A stretch of DNA of 35,856 nt from an uncultured Isosphaeraceae bacterium (GTDB lineage: Bacteria > Planctomycetota > Planctomycetia > Isosphaerales > Isosphaeraceae): the NCBI GenBank assembly GCA_937858365.1, contig CALLYK010000010.1:1-35856 (forward strand). Reading direction: 5' to 3'. Below the pieces are notes generated by a model. The model worked only from the letters and a program-made list of their open reading frames with translations, made no database searches and was not told the DNA's origin. Each line of letters begins with the position of its first letter. The first letter of the stretch is position 1. This document shows positions 16,185-25,298 of the stretch, in pieces. The position numbers and the translations under genes were made by a program.

Positions 16185-17317
16185 TCCGTCGCCTGCGCCT
16201 GCTCTTGCCTCACGACATCGTCATCGTGCCTCTTTTGGTCTTTCACTTGGTGACGGTGGGGCTGCACTTACTACTTTTCCGCCACTTTCAAGCGACCGAG
16301 GAAGCTGCGGGGCGCGTCCTCCTGGCGGCGATGGTCCTCGCCACGATGTTTCAAGGGGCCTATCGGGTCATCGCGTTCCATCCCTTCTACAACGCCGATT
16401 ACCGCGAGTGGCTGGGGCGGGCCCCTTGGCATTGGCCGCGTCCACTTCCCGCGGGGCCGATCCACTTGGTCTGGGAAGACGCCGTCATCCTCGGGACCTT
16501 TACCGGGGTGACCTGGTATGAAGCCGGCCTTTCCGCCTTCGTGTTACCTCTGGTATTCCTCGGCGTTCGGGCGGCCTTCCTGATGGAAACGTTCTTCCTC
16601 ACGGGACAACGGGGGCATGGTTGGATCATTGCGTTCGGCTTCGGCTGGCTCGTTTGGACAAGATCACGTTCCCCCTTGCTGATCGGATCAACCGCCGTAC
16701 TGACATTGGTCGCGGAACTCGGTCTGCGCGCGTCGATGCGGGCCTTCCCCTGGGGCGATTGCCGAAGCCTTTTCCTCCGGACGTGTGAACCCGAGGCGAT
16801 CCTATCGAAGGGACTCGGCTGGCCGTATCAGGGCCTGGGTCCACTCGACGAGCCGGGCGTCCTGAAGGGACGCGAGAAGGCCCTCGTCGCCCTCCTCGCG
16901 GGCTGGTCCGTCTTCACGATGAGTTCGTTGGCCTCGCTCGCAGAAGACCGGGTCCTGATCATCCAGTACGCCTGGGGTTTCTCGGGAATGGCGGCGGTCT
17001 TGGGTCGATTGACCACGTACCTACCGGGGACCGATGGCCCTTTGAGTCTCGCCGGCCGGATACGTTTGGGACGCTGGATCATCCCTGGATACGATCGGTT
17101 GTTCCTGGGGCCGGTCGCCGCACTCATCATCTGTGGGGCCGGACCATTCGCGTTCCACCGACAGGGGGCCTCCTGGCCCGTTGCTTTCTCGGCAACCATA
17201 ACTCTGGTGGTCTTCGTCGCCTTGACCGCGCGACCGAGCCTCGCGGCCTGGCGGTTGACGTGCGACGTGCGGACCAGGCCGAGGGGCATCACTCGGGAAC
17301 ACGTACGCGTCGGCTGA
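16181..17317 (+). CDS. Polytopic membrane protein, likely ABC-2-type permease partner
   Basis: A 378-residue protein. Hydrophobic helices are visible near residues 12-34, 45-62, 98-135 (two), 147-185 (two), 230-255, 263-280, 308-325 and 333-352, with a longer soluble loop at about 187-228. It follows the ATPase gene with an ATGA overlap, which is the main reason for calling it a permease; no family motif was recognised. The C-terminus is basic. It converges with the kinase gene, with only 22 bases between the two stops. Confidence 0.7.
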   Translation: MIRRLRLLLPHDIVIVPLLVFHLVTVGLHLLLFRHFQATEEAAGRVLLAAMVLATMFQGAYRVIAFHPFYNADYREWLGRAPWHWPRPLPAGPIHLVWEDAVILGTFTGVTWYEAGLSAFVLPLVFLGVRAAFLMETFFLTGQRGHGWIIAFGFGWLVWTRSRSPLLIGSTAVLTLVAELGLRASMRAFPWGDCRSLFLRTCEPEAILSKGLGWPYQGLGPLDEPGVLKGREKALVALLAGWSVFTMSSLASLAEDRVLIIQYAWGFSGMAAVLGRLTTYLPGTDGPLSLAGRIRLGRWIIPGYDRLFLGPVAALIICGAGPFAFHRQGASWPVAFSATITLVVFVALTARPSLAAWRLTCDVRTRPRGITREHVRVG

Positions 17318-17339
17318 CGACCTCGCGTCGTGGACTCGA

Positions 17340-20300
17340 TCAGTTGGCTGAAGGCGGCATGGGGAGCCGCTCCGTATCGGCCCCCGCGCGCGGGGCGGGC
17401 GTCTCAGGGGCGAGACGGAACTGGTCGCGGCCGACGGCCCAAGGAGGTTGGTCGGTCCGCGGAGGCGCCACGAACTTGAGGTCGCCGAAGATGGGCGACT
17501 CGTCACGATGTCCCACCGCGTCTTGCCACTCGGGGCGATTGAGCTTGATCGGCGGGTCACCCGGATGGGCGGGCTGGTCGAGACGGAAGAGTTCGATCCC
17601 GTGATAGGCCACCCCTTGCCCCTCCCAGCGGATTGGGTCGGCGGTCGCGTCCCCTTCCTGGGCGTGCACGCGACAAAGTGGCATCATGGGGTTGGTCGTG
17701 GCGACAATCGTGTCCTTGGCGGTGATCTCGGCGATGGGTAAGTCCGGGTCGCCGGCCGTCGACTTGAGCGAGACCAAGCCGCCCCCGGCCCAACACGTCA
17801 CTTGCCGAAGGTCGAGGCCCAGCTTGACGGGGTCGCTCACCTGTCCGCGTTCGGCGCCGAAGCCGCGCAACATGACCCCACCCAAGGCGACGGCCGCGTT
17901 GTGCAGAGACAGGGAGAGTCGGCGGCCGGGGGCGACGTTGACGAAGTCGTCTCCGCCGCGGAAGAAGCTGTCGGAGACGCGGACCTTCGCCTCGCGCGCG
18001 AGGGTCGCCTCGGCGGGTTCGCGTTCGGGGTCGTCGTCCCAAGTCCGAACCGTGATGAGGGCGGACGGGTCGGGACTCGTCCGGCCTTCGACCGTGATCG
18101 TGCAATCGAGGAGTTCGAGTTCGGTCCCAGGGGCAACGCCGAAGGCCGACCAAGGGCGATCGCTCTGAAGAATGGCGTGGACTTGCGGCAAGACGATGTC
18201 GATCCCCTCGACGAGCAGAGAGGACCGGTCGCGCAGGCGGAACAAGGAACGCCAGGAAGAGTTCGGGGCCTTCGCTTTATTGTCGCTGGGCAAGGTCGGG
18301 TCGAAGCGGACGATGGGACGGGCCTCGCCCGCCTTGCGTTCCGCTTTGAGGGTCCATTGTGTCCCGCCGCGGAAATCGCTCGTGGGCAAAGTCAGTATCG
18401 AGCCGGCCGCAACAACGATCGTCCCCCCCTTGTGGGCGAGCCGGTGCATTTCTTCCAGGAACTCTTCTTGAGAGTTGACGGGGCCAGGCTCCTTCTCCTT
18501 GGGCATGGTGACTTCGCTCCCGGTGCGAGGCGAGGGTCGCGAGGGCCCCAGCCCTTCCGGGATCGTTTCGGGCGGCGGCGCCTTGACGATCGTCGGCCCT
18601 TCGTCCCCTTCCGGAGCGGTCGTGATCAACCCGGTTGCCTCGGGTGTGGCCGCATCGGGTTTGGGCCCTGTAGGACGACGACCGCCGATGAGCGCCGCGG
18701 GGGCCGGCATTGGTCCATCGGGCCCCTGACGCGCACCGACCCGGGAGAGGTCTTCCTCAAGGGCCGAGAGGCGGAAGGCCCGGTCCGCCGCGTTGTCGGC
18801 CAGAAGGTTCGCGGGGCGCAACTCCGCCCAAACATGTGCGTCGGTCGCGACCGAACCGGTCTCGCGCGGCCCGTCCGGGTCGTCCGCCCAGGCGCTGAAG
18901 CGTCGAATCGCGTTGGTACCCGCTTCGGCGCCGATCGTTTGCAGATAGGTGCCGACACGACCGAAGAGGTTGTCTCGACCCGACCAGTCAAGCCGGTCCG
19001 GTTCCTCAATGGCCACGAGCGTGCAGGGACGATCGTCAGCGGGGGCGAAAGCGGAGTTCTCCACGCGCACCCGTGGGGCGTTGCCGGCGAACCGGAAGAC
19101 CGGGCCGTCGCCGGTCAGGACGGTCACGTGGCGGAAGTCGATGGTCGAGGCTTGGGCCCGCTCAAACCCGCTGCGTTCCAGTTTCAAGACCGTGTTGTTT
19201 TGGCCGAAGAGGCAATCGGTCACGCGCAGGTCGATCGCTCCTCGGCCCTGCACACCTGTCAGGGCCCCTTCGAACGAGGAGGATTGGACGCGGACCGAGG
19301 GCGTTTCCTCAAGGGCCTTGCGGCTTCGGACCTCCAGGCCCACGCCTCGCCCGGCGGCGATCCAATGCGCCTGTCGCAAGAAGCGGCAGCGCAGGATGGT
19401 CAGGTCGGTGTCTTCGGCGAGGACCCCGGTGATCGTCTCTTCGCGGCCGTTGGAATCGAGGTCGAGGACGAGACCGTCGAGGATGATCCAACCACCGGCG
19501 AAGCTGAGGAGCGGCGGCGCCGGTTCGGCGGCCCGACGACTGCCGGAGACCTTGGCGAGGCGAATGACGGGCCGGACCTCGGGATTGGCCGCTTTGAGCA
19601 TCAGGTCACGATCATGCACCGAGATTGAGCGCCGGACCTCGAATGGGCCCTCTCCCACCAGTTCCACCGTGGAGCCGGAAGGGGCCTCGGCCAGCGCCGT
19701 GGCCAGTTCAATCCCATTGGAGACGGTGAAGGTCCTGGGACTCGGAGCGGGCAAGGCACTGGATGGCGTTTCGTCGTCCCCCTTGGTTGCCGATGGAGAG
19801 CTCGGCTCAATCGGACCAGGGGCACTCGGCGCTCGATCGCTGGAGGCGAGCCCTTCCTCCGGCTTCGCCGCGGCGCGGTCGGGGCGCGGCCAGCTCAAGC
19901 CGCCCAGAAGGCCGGTCCCCAGAAGAAGGGCCCCGACGGCCGCCCAGAGCAAAGGACGGCGGCGGCGTGGGGAGGGCGCGACCGGGGCCCATGCGCTCGC
20001 CTCCGAGCCGGGCACCCGCAGACCCAGTCCCGACGCGACAAGCAAAAGGTCGTGGCCTAGTTGTTCGGGCGACTGATAACGACGGTTCCGGTCCTTGGCC
20101 ATGAGCTTGCGAATGATCGTCGCCAACGCGAGTGGGACCAGGGGGTTCTTGGCGCGGACGTCGGGCGGTGGTTCCTCTTGGTGTTGCAGGAGCTTCTGAA
20201 GGACCGTGCCGTCGGCGAAGGGAGGTTGCCCCGTGAGCATGTGATACATCGTGCAGCCGAGCGAATAAAGGTCGCCGCGGACGTCCACGTCGCGAGGGTC

Positions 20301-21035
20301 GCGGGCCTGCTCGGGGCTGATGTAGTCGAAGCTGCCCAGGGTCATGCCGCTTTGGGTCAAACCCTGATCGGCGCCCCCACGCTCGAAACGGCGGGCCAGG
20401 CCCATGTCCACAAGCTTGGCCCGACCCTTGGGCGTGATGATGATGTTCGACGGCTTGATGTCGCGATGGACGACCCCGCGCTCGGCCGCGTGGACGAGGG
20501 CCGCGGCGACTTGCAGCGTGTAGTTGATCGCCTCCACCACGCTCAAAGGGCCTCGTTCCTCAACGACCTGTCGAAGGTTCCGTCCCTCGATGAACTCGAA
20601 AGCGATGAAGTGGAAGCCGCGATCAAGACCCAGGGCATAGACTCGAGCGATCCCCTCGTGGTCGAGGCGCGCCGCGGCCTTGCCTTCTTGATGGAACCGC
20701 TGGACGACGTCGTTGTCGTCGGCATCGTTGGTTTCGAGGGGAAGGACCTTCACGGCGGCCGGTCGATCGAGTTGATGGTCCACAGCGCGAAAGACGGCCC
20801 CCATGCCGCCTACGCCAATTGTCTCGATCAACTCGTACTCGTCGAGGGTGTCGCCGGGCCGAGGCAGGAGCGCGAGGACGGGAGGGACCGGGTCACGACC
20901 GCTTCCCGAACCGCCGCGGCGCACGGTGGGAGAACTCTCCATATCGACATCGGGGCCGGCCGTTTGGTTTCCTGCGTGCCAGGAACCTGTGGCCTCACCA
21001 CGGGGGACCGCCTTTTTGTCGTCGGGGTCCTGCAT
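17340..21035 (-). CDS. Membrane-anchored Ser/Thr protein kinase with large beta-helix-like exterior
   Basis: A 1231-residue protein. I use the ATG at 21035; a TTG lies one codon upstream. The cytosolic Hanks-type kinase (about 65-335) has the glycine loop IGVGGMGAVF, VAIK-type lysine K96 (AAVKVLP), catalytic HRDIKPSN with D192, DMG at 210-212 in place of DFG (metal-binding Asp kept), and GSFDYISPEQ in the activation segment. A basic stop and one transmembrane helix lie at about 358-381. The exterior has a Pro/Ser-rich stalk (382-435) and two related beta-rich segments (about 440-720 and 855-1200) that look like right-handed beta-helices, joined by a Pro-rich linker. It probably senses an envelope ligand. 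Its substrates are unknown. Confidence 0.9.
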   Translation of the reverse strand: MQDPDDKKAVPRGEATGSWHAGNQTAGPDVDMESSPTVRRGGSGSGRDPVPPVLALLPRPGDTLDEYELIETIGVGGMGAVFRAVDHQLDRPAAVKVLPLETNDADDNDVVQRFHQEGKAAARLDHEGIARVYALGLDRGFHFIAFEFIEGRNLRQVVEERGPLSVVEAINYTLQVAAALVHAAERGVVHRDIKPSNIIITPKGRAKLVDMGLARRFERGGADQGLTQSGMTLGSFDYISPEQARDPRDVDVRGDLYSLGCTMYHMLTGQPPFADGTVLQKLLQHQEEPPPDVRAKNPLVPLALATIIRKLMAKDRNRRYQSPEQLGHDLLLVASGLGLRVPGSEASAWAPVAPSPRRRRPLLWAAVGALLLGTGLLGGLSWPRPDRAAAKPEEGLASSDRAPSAPGPIEPSSPSATKGDDETPSSALPAPSPRTFTVSNGIELATALAEAPSGSTVELVGEGPFEVRRSISVHDRDLMLKAANPEVRPVIRLAKVSGSRRAAEPAPPLLSFAGGWIILDGLVLDLDSNGREETITGVLAEDTDLTILRCRFLRQAHWIAAGRGVGLEVRSRKALEETPSVRVQSSSFEGALTGVQGRGAIDLRVTDCLFGQNNTVLKLERSGFERAQASTIDFRHVTVLTGDGPVFRFAGNAPRVRVENSAFAPADDRPCTLVAIEEPDRLDWSGRDNLFGRVGTYLQTIGAEAGTNAIRRFSAWADDPDGPRETGSVATDAHVWAELRPANLLADNAADRAFRLSALEEDLSRVGARQGPDGPMPAPAALIGGRRPTGPKPDAATPEATGLITTAPEGDEGPTIVKAPPPETIPEGLGPSRPSPRTGSEVTMPKEKEPGPVNSQEEFLEEMHRLAHKGGTIVVAAGSILTLPTSDFRGGTQWTLKAERKAGEARPIVRFDPTLPSDNKAKAPNSSWRSLFRLRDRSSLLVEGIDIVLPQVHAILQSDRPWSAFGVAPGTELELLDCTITVEGRTSPDPSALITVRTWDDDPEREPAEATLAREAKVRVSDSFFRGGDDFVNVAPGRRLSLSLHNAAVALGGVMLRGFGAERGQVSDPVKLGLDLRQVTCWAGGGLVSLKSTAGDPDLPIAEITAKDTIVATTNPMMPLCRVHAQEGDATADPIRWEGQGVAYHGIELFRLDQPAHPGDPPIKLNRPEWQDAVGHRDESPIFGDLKFVAPPRTDQPPWAVGRDQFRLAPETPAPRAGADTERLPMPPSAN

Positions 21036-22206
21036 CAAGTTCCCACCCGCCGGGTCGTCAGTTGTTGAGAGACGGGCCAGCGCGACCGAGACGAACGTTC
21101 GGAGGACGGCATATGAAGTGCGATTTGTGTGAACACGACCGTCCCTTGACCGACTATACCCCCCGGTGGACCGTTAAGTCAATCCGAAGTAGGAAACACC
21201 CATGAGGGCGTCGAGGGCGCACGACACGATTTGCATCGCTCGACGGCCCCTCGTTGAGCTTCCCATTGGGTACCGCACCTATTGAGCTTCCACATGTTGA
21301 ACTTGGCGAGGACAACCAAGGATAGGCAAGGACGTTGTTCCTGTCTTTCGGAATCGCAGGCTCATTTGGTTCTGGTCGCTCGCGAAAACGGTCGCAAGTG
21401 TGACCCGAGGGCAACGCCGAGGGCCACCTCGCGACGCGAACGACCCCTCCCTCCCCGCTCCCGAGCGTTCCGGCCGAGGGCCGACTTGCCTATGACGAAG
21501 TGTAATGTATCTTTCAAATTGGCGCGGTCTCGGCGACGCCTCCCCTCCGCGCCTCGTTCTTTGGCAATTCGGTCCTCTCGCAAGTCCCCCGAGGAAGTCC
21601 GAACCCATTTCGCCTTATGACGATGGAATAGGTCGCGACGACCGACGTTCGGCACCGACCGCCGAGGAAGTCCGAACCCATTTCGCCTTATGACGATGGA
21701 ACGGGTCGCGACGACCCACGTTTGCCACCGACCGCCGAGGAAGTCCGAACCCATTTCGCCTTATGACAATGGAATGGGTCGCGACGACCCACGTTCGCCA
21801 CCGACCGCCGTGGGAGTCCGAACCCATTTTCGCCCTGTGACGATGGAAGCGGTCGCAAGGGACCCCATTCGCCACCGACCGCCGGGGAGGACAATCTCGG
21901 GCCCAGGCGGACGACAAGGCCGATGCCAAACCCAAAGACCGGGGTGCTTTGGTGTCCGGCCTGAGCCTCCGCGGGATCGGGCCCGCGTTCATGTCGGGCC
22001 GGGTCGGCGACATCGCGGTTGACTCGTCAAGCCCAGCACCTGGTACCTCGCGGCCTCCCCACCATCGACTCCGTCTGCTCCGTCTGCTTTCCGTTCAACT
22101 TTTCTTGAAACCCGACCGCACTGCCTGATAAGATGAGGTGCTGCCGTCTTGGGGCCCGGGCCCCACCCGCCCACGCTCACCCACCTTGAGTCCCGAGGAG
22201 CGACCG
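21036..22206. other. 1.17-kb gene-free region upstream of the kinase and DUF1549 genes
   Basis: Both flanking genes start from this region in opposite directions. Short open frames are present but are Arg/Ser-rich, change frame across the repeat and have no ribosome-binding site. The left part (21100-21588) holds a short direct repeat TTGAGCTTCC near 21253 and 21283. The middle holds the 73-bp array. From about 21900 to 22190 I see no further structure. Promoters for both neighbours must lie here, but I cannot place them. Confidence 0.7.
21589..21895. repeat. 73-bp tandem repeat array, about four copies
   Basis: Units begin at CCGAGGAAGTCC 21589, 21662 and 21735, at the variant CCGTGGGAGTCC 21808, and at a partial fifth CCGGGGAGG at 21882. 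The spacing is 73, 73, 73 and 74 bp. Every unit contains CCGAACCCATTT and TGACGATGGAA or a close variant. Units 2 and 3 contain a perfect dyad GGGTCG-CGA-CGACCC (21703-21717 and 21776-21790). The last unit is the most diverged. The period is not a multiple of three, so it is not a coding repeat. Confidence 0.92.
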
Positions 22207-24663
22207 ATGTCTCGACGACCTCAGCGCCATCGGTTGGCCGGATGTCTCTGCCTGGCCATTGTGGCCTTTTTTCCGAAGTTCGCCTCGGCCGACCAGAATG
22301 ACGAGGTTTTCGGAAGCCCGACCGGGGCGACCGTCGTGCCGACCGAGGCGACCTTGTCCGGCAAGCGGGCGATTCGCCAACTGATCGTCTCGGGCACCTA
22401 CGCGGACGGGTCGGTCCGCGACCTCACAAGGCTCGTGGACTGGTCGTCGCTCGACCCCGCCGTGGCGACCGTCACGCCTCAAGGTCGAGTGGTCCCCGTC
22501 GGCAACGGCAAGGCCGTCATCGTCGGTAAGAAGGGGAGCGTGGAGGTCCGTTCGACGATCGAAGTGATCGCGATGGACCAGCTGGCACCCGTGAGTTTCC
22601 ATCATGACGTCATCCCGGCGTTCAGCCAGGCCGGCTGCAACATGGGCGCTTGTCATGGAACGCCGACCGGAAAGGGCGGTTTCAAGCTCAGTTTGCGCGG
22701 ATACCTCCCCGATGACGACTTCACCGTCCTCAGCCGCGAGGCAGGCATGAGGCGCGTGGACACGTTCACGGCAGGCAGCAGCATGATCTTGCGCAAGCCG
22801 CTCGGGGAACAGCCCCACGAAGGCGGCCTGCGCCTCAAGCGAGGCACCAAGACCTTCGAGTTCCTCCACGATTGGATCGCTGAAGGGGCCAAAAACGACC
22901 CCCAAGCCAAGAAGGCCGTGAAGCTCGAAATCGTGCCCGGCTCGCGCGTCCTCAACGCACCCGCCAAGACCCAGCAAATGGCCGTGATGGTCACCTACGA
23001 GGACGGCTCCACGCGCGACGTCACTCCGATCTGCTATTACGATTCGTCGAACCCCGAAATCGCCGCGATCGACGCCGACGCCCACGTCACGTTCAAGAAC
23101 CGCGGCGAAGTGGCGATCATCGCCCACTACCTCGACCTCGTGGCCAACTCACGTTTGACCCATCTCGTCGATGTTCCGGGCTTCCGCGTCGCCGAGGTCC
23201 CTAAGGCGAACCTCATTGATCAGGCCGTCTTCGCCAAGCTGAACCGGATGCGGATCGCCCCGTCCGAATCGTGTACCGATTCCGAGTTCGTCCGCAGGAC
23301 TTATCTCGATGTGATCGGTCAGTTGCCCACGCCCGAGGAGTCGCGAGCGTTCCTGGCCGACCAAGACCCCGCGAAGCGCGACAAGCTCATCGACGGTCTG
23401 CTCAAGCGCCCCGAGTTCGACGATTTCTGGGCCCTCAAGTTCGCCGACGTCCTCCGTTCGAACAGCCGCTTGATTCAGCCCAAGGGGGCCTACATCTTCC
23501 ACCGTTGGATCCGCGAGAACATCGAACGCAACGTGCCGATGGACCAGTTCGTCCGGGCCCTTCTCACATCCAACGGCTCGACCTTCCAGGACCCGGCCGC
23601 GAACTACTACCGGATCAGTCGCGACCCCGACAACGCCGTCGAAACGACCGCCCAATTGTTCCTCGGCGTCCGGATTCAGTGCGCGAAGTGCCACAACCAC
23701 CCGTTCGAACGCTGGACGCAAGATGACTATTACGGCTTCGCGGCCTTCTTTTCGCGCGTGCGTCAAAAGAAGGGGAGCGTGGCCGATGAGGAAGTGATTT
23801 ACAGCGTGGCGGATGGCGAAGTCCGCCAACCCCGCTCAGGCAAAACGATGCCCCCCAAGGCCCTCGGCGGGCCCGTCCTCAACGAAGGGGACCGCCGCGT
23901 GCAACTGGCCGCCTGGCTGACCAGCCCTGACAATCCGTTTTTCGCCAAGAGCCTCGTGAATCGGATCTGGTATCACTTGATGGGCCGTGGGATTGTCGAG
24001 CCCGTGGACGACTTCCGAGACTCCAACCCGGCCTCCAACGACGAGCTCCTCGACGGTCTCGCGGCCGACTTCGCCAAAGGTGGATACGACTTGCGCAAGC
24101 TGGTCAAGTCGATTGTTTCGAGTCGGACGTACCAGTTCAGTGCTCAAAGCAACCCGCTCAACGCCGACGACCCCATTTACTTCTCGCACGCCTACACGAA
24201 GCTGCTGCCCGCCGAAGTGCTCCTCGACGCGATCTCGACCCTCACCGGCACAACGACCGGCTTCGACGGCCTTCCCAAAGGTTCGCGCGCCGTGCAAGTC
24301 CCCGACGGCAAGATGGACAACCCCTTCTTGAAGACGTTCGGTCGACCCGCCCGCGAGTTGGCTTGCGAATGCGAACGTGAGAGCGACTCGAACCTCTCGC
24401 AGGCCCTTCAGTTGATCGGCGGCTCGACCGTCAACGGCAAGCTGCGCGACGACAACGGCCGGATGGCCAAGCTCGCGGCGTCGGGCAAGTCGCCGGAGGA
24501 GATCTGCCGCGAGCTCTACGAGGTCGCCCTGGCCCGCCAACCCAACGACACGGAACTCGCCGCGGCCACGAAACACATCAACGGCGCGAGCGACCGCCGC
24601 CAGGCGGTTGAAGACCTGGGCTGGGTCCTCATCAACTGCAAGGAGTTCCTCTTCCGACATTGA
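22207..24663 (+). CDS. DUF1549/DUF1553 protein with Ig-like domains and putative heme motifs
   Basis: An 818-residue exported protein. The start at 22207 is supported by GAGGAG 8 bases upstream and by the signal peptide (1-28). An Ig-like (Big_2-type) domain at about 42-122 contains SGTYADGSVRDLTRLVDW and is followed by a GCNMGACHG motif (C144, C149, H150), a CX4CH arrangement common in planctomycete members. A second Ig-like domain spans about 240-322. DUF1549 (about 330-520) holds RIQCAKCHNHPFERW, a CXXCH motif (C492, C495, H496). DUF1553 fills about 575-818. The biochemical role is unknown. These proteins are usually paired with a DUF1501 protein, but none follows here. Confidence 0.92.
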   Translation: MSRRPQRHRLAGCLCLAIVAFFPKFASADQNDEVFGSPTGATVVPTEATLSGKRAIRQLIVSGTYADGSVRDLTRLVDWSSLDPAVATVTPQGRVVPVGNGKAVIVGKKGSVEVRSTIEVIAMDQLAPVSFHHDVIPAFSQAGCNMGACHGTPTGKGGFKLSLRGYLPDDDFTVLSREAGMRRVDTFTAGSSMILRKPLGEQPHEGGLRLKRGTKTFEFLHDWIAEGAKNDPQAKKAVKLEIVPGSRVLNAPAKTQQMAVMVTYEDGSTRDVTPICYYDSSNPEIAAIDADAHVTFKNRGEVAIIAHYLDLVANSRLTHLVDVPGFRVAEVPKANLIDQAVFAKLNRMRIAPSESCTDSEFVRRTYLDVIGQLPTPEESRAFLADQDPAKRDKLIDGLLKRPEFDDFWALKFADVLRSNSRLIQPKGAYIFHRWIRENIERNVPMDQFVRALLTSNGSTFQDPAANYYRISRDPDNAVETTAQLFLGVRIQCAKCHNHPFERWTQDDYYGFAAFFSRVRQKKGSVADEEVIYSVADGEVRQPRSGKTMPPKALGGPVLNEGDRRVQLAAWLTSPDNPFFAKSLVNRIWYHLMGRGIVEPVDDFRDSNPASNDELLDGLAADFAKGGYDLRKLVKSIVSSRTYQFSAQSNPLNADDPIYFSHAYTKLLPAEVLLDAISTLTGTTTGFDGLPKGSRAVQVPDGKMDNPFLKTFGRPARELACECERESDSNLSQALQLIGGSTVNGKLRDDNGRMAKLAASGKSPEEICRELYEVALARQPNDTELAAATKHINGASDRRQAVEDLGWVLINCKEFLFRH

Positions 24664-24818
24664 TCGCGTAGGCCCGGAGCCACATGCCGATCCATGACCC
24701 GACACGCGTGGAGGCGAGGTTGTTCCATCGCCCACATCATCGGACCTCCGCCATCGGTGATGCCCATACTTCGCCGGCCCAACGGAACGCGGGCGTGGAT
24801 TCGGCTCGTGTGTGTTCC

Positions 24819-25298
24819 ATGACCGAACCCTACGAGGATAATTACTTATCCGAGGCGAGTCGAATCGTCATTCGCCGCGTCCTCGACGAGGTGGGGGCCG
24901 TGATCGAGCTCGTCGCGCCTGGGGACAAGTCGGGGAAGCCGGCGCTCAGGAAGTTCGTGGGGAAGGCGGTGGACCTGCTGAATCAGGGCGTCCATCATCC
25001 GGTCATCGACCAGTTCCCCCCCTCGACTCGCATTCCCCAGGGCATCCGCAAGCGGACGCGGGACGATGTGCGTGAAGCCCCCTTCGCACTACCGGCCGAC
25101 AAGCCGCTGATCCTGGTCTCTGACGTCGCGGGGCCGCTTATGACCACCTCCATCGACCCGATCGTGGTGGGTGACGCGCCGCCCAATGCTCCCGTCTTCC
25201 TCGAGTTGGATTGGCAAGTGCCCCTGCCGTTGGAGGCGACGTATCAAACGACCCAGGCGCAATGTCCGCGTCTATTCCAAGAAGCGGTCGCACTATGA
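24819..25298 (+). CDS. Protein of unknown function, coupled to a hydrolase
   Basis: A 159-residue protein starting MTEPYEDNYLSEAS. An upstream ATG at 24684 would add 45 residues, but these are His/Arg-rich with poor GC at third positions, so I prefer 24819; neither start has a convincing ribosome-binding site. The N-terminal half is helical and charged (ASRIVIRRVLDEVGAVIELV, KFVGKAVDLLNQGV). The second half is rich in Pro and hydrophobic beta-like segments (KPLILVSDVAGPLMTTSIDP). There is no signal peptide or transmembrane helix. The stop overlaps the start of the hydrolase gene by ATGA. No family was recognised. Confidence 0.6.
   Translation: MTEPYEDNYLSEASRIVIRRVLDEVGAVIELVAPGDKSGKPALRKFVGKAVDLLNQGVHHPVIDQFPPSTRIPQGIRKRTRDDVREAPFALPADKPLILVSDVAGPLMTTSIDPIVVGDAPPNAPVFLELDWQVPLPLEATYQTTQAQCPRLFQEAVAL

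Noticed and set aside
17802-19628. 608-residue plus-strand frame opposite the kinase exterior
   Set aside because: It is a shadow of the kinase gene, Arg/Gly/Asp-rich with no motifs.
21154-22022. Several short frames over the 73-bp repeats
   Set aside because: The repeat period is not a multiple of three, so products shift frame between units; they lack a ribosome-binding site and look like translated repeat DNA.
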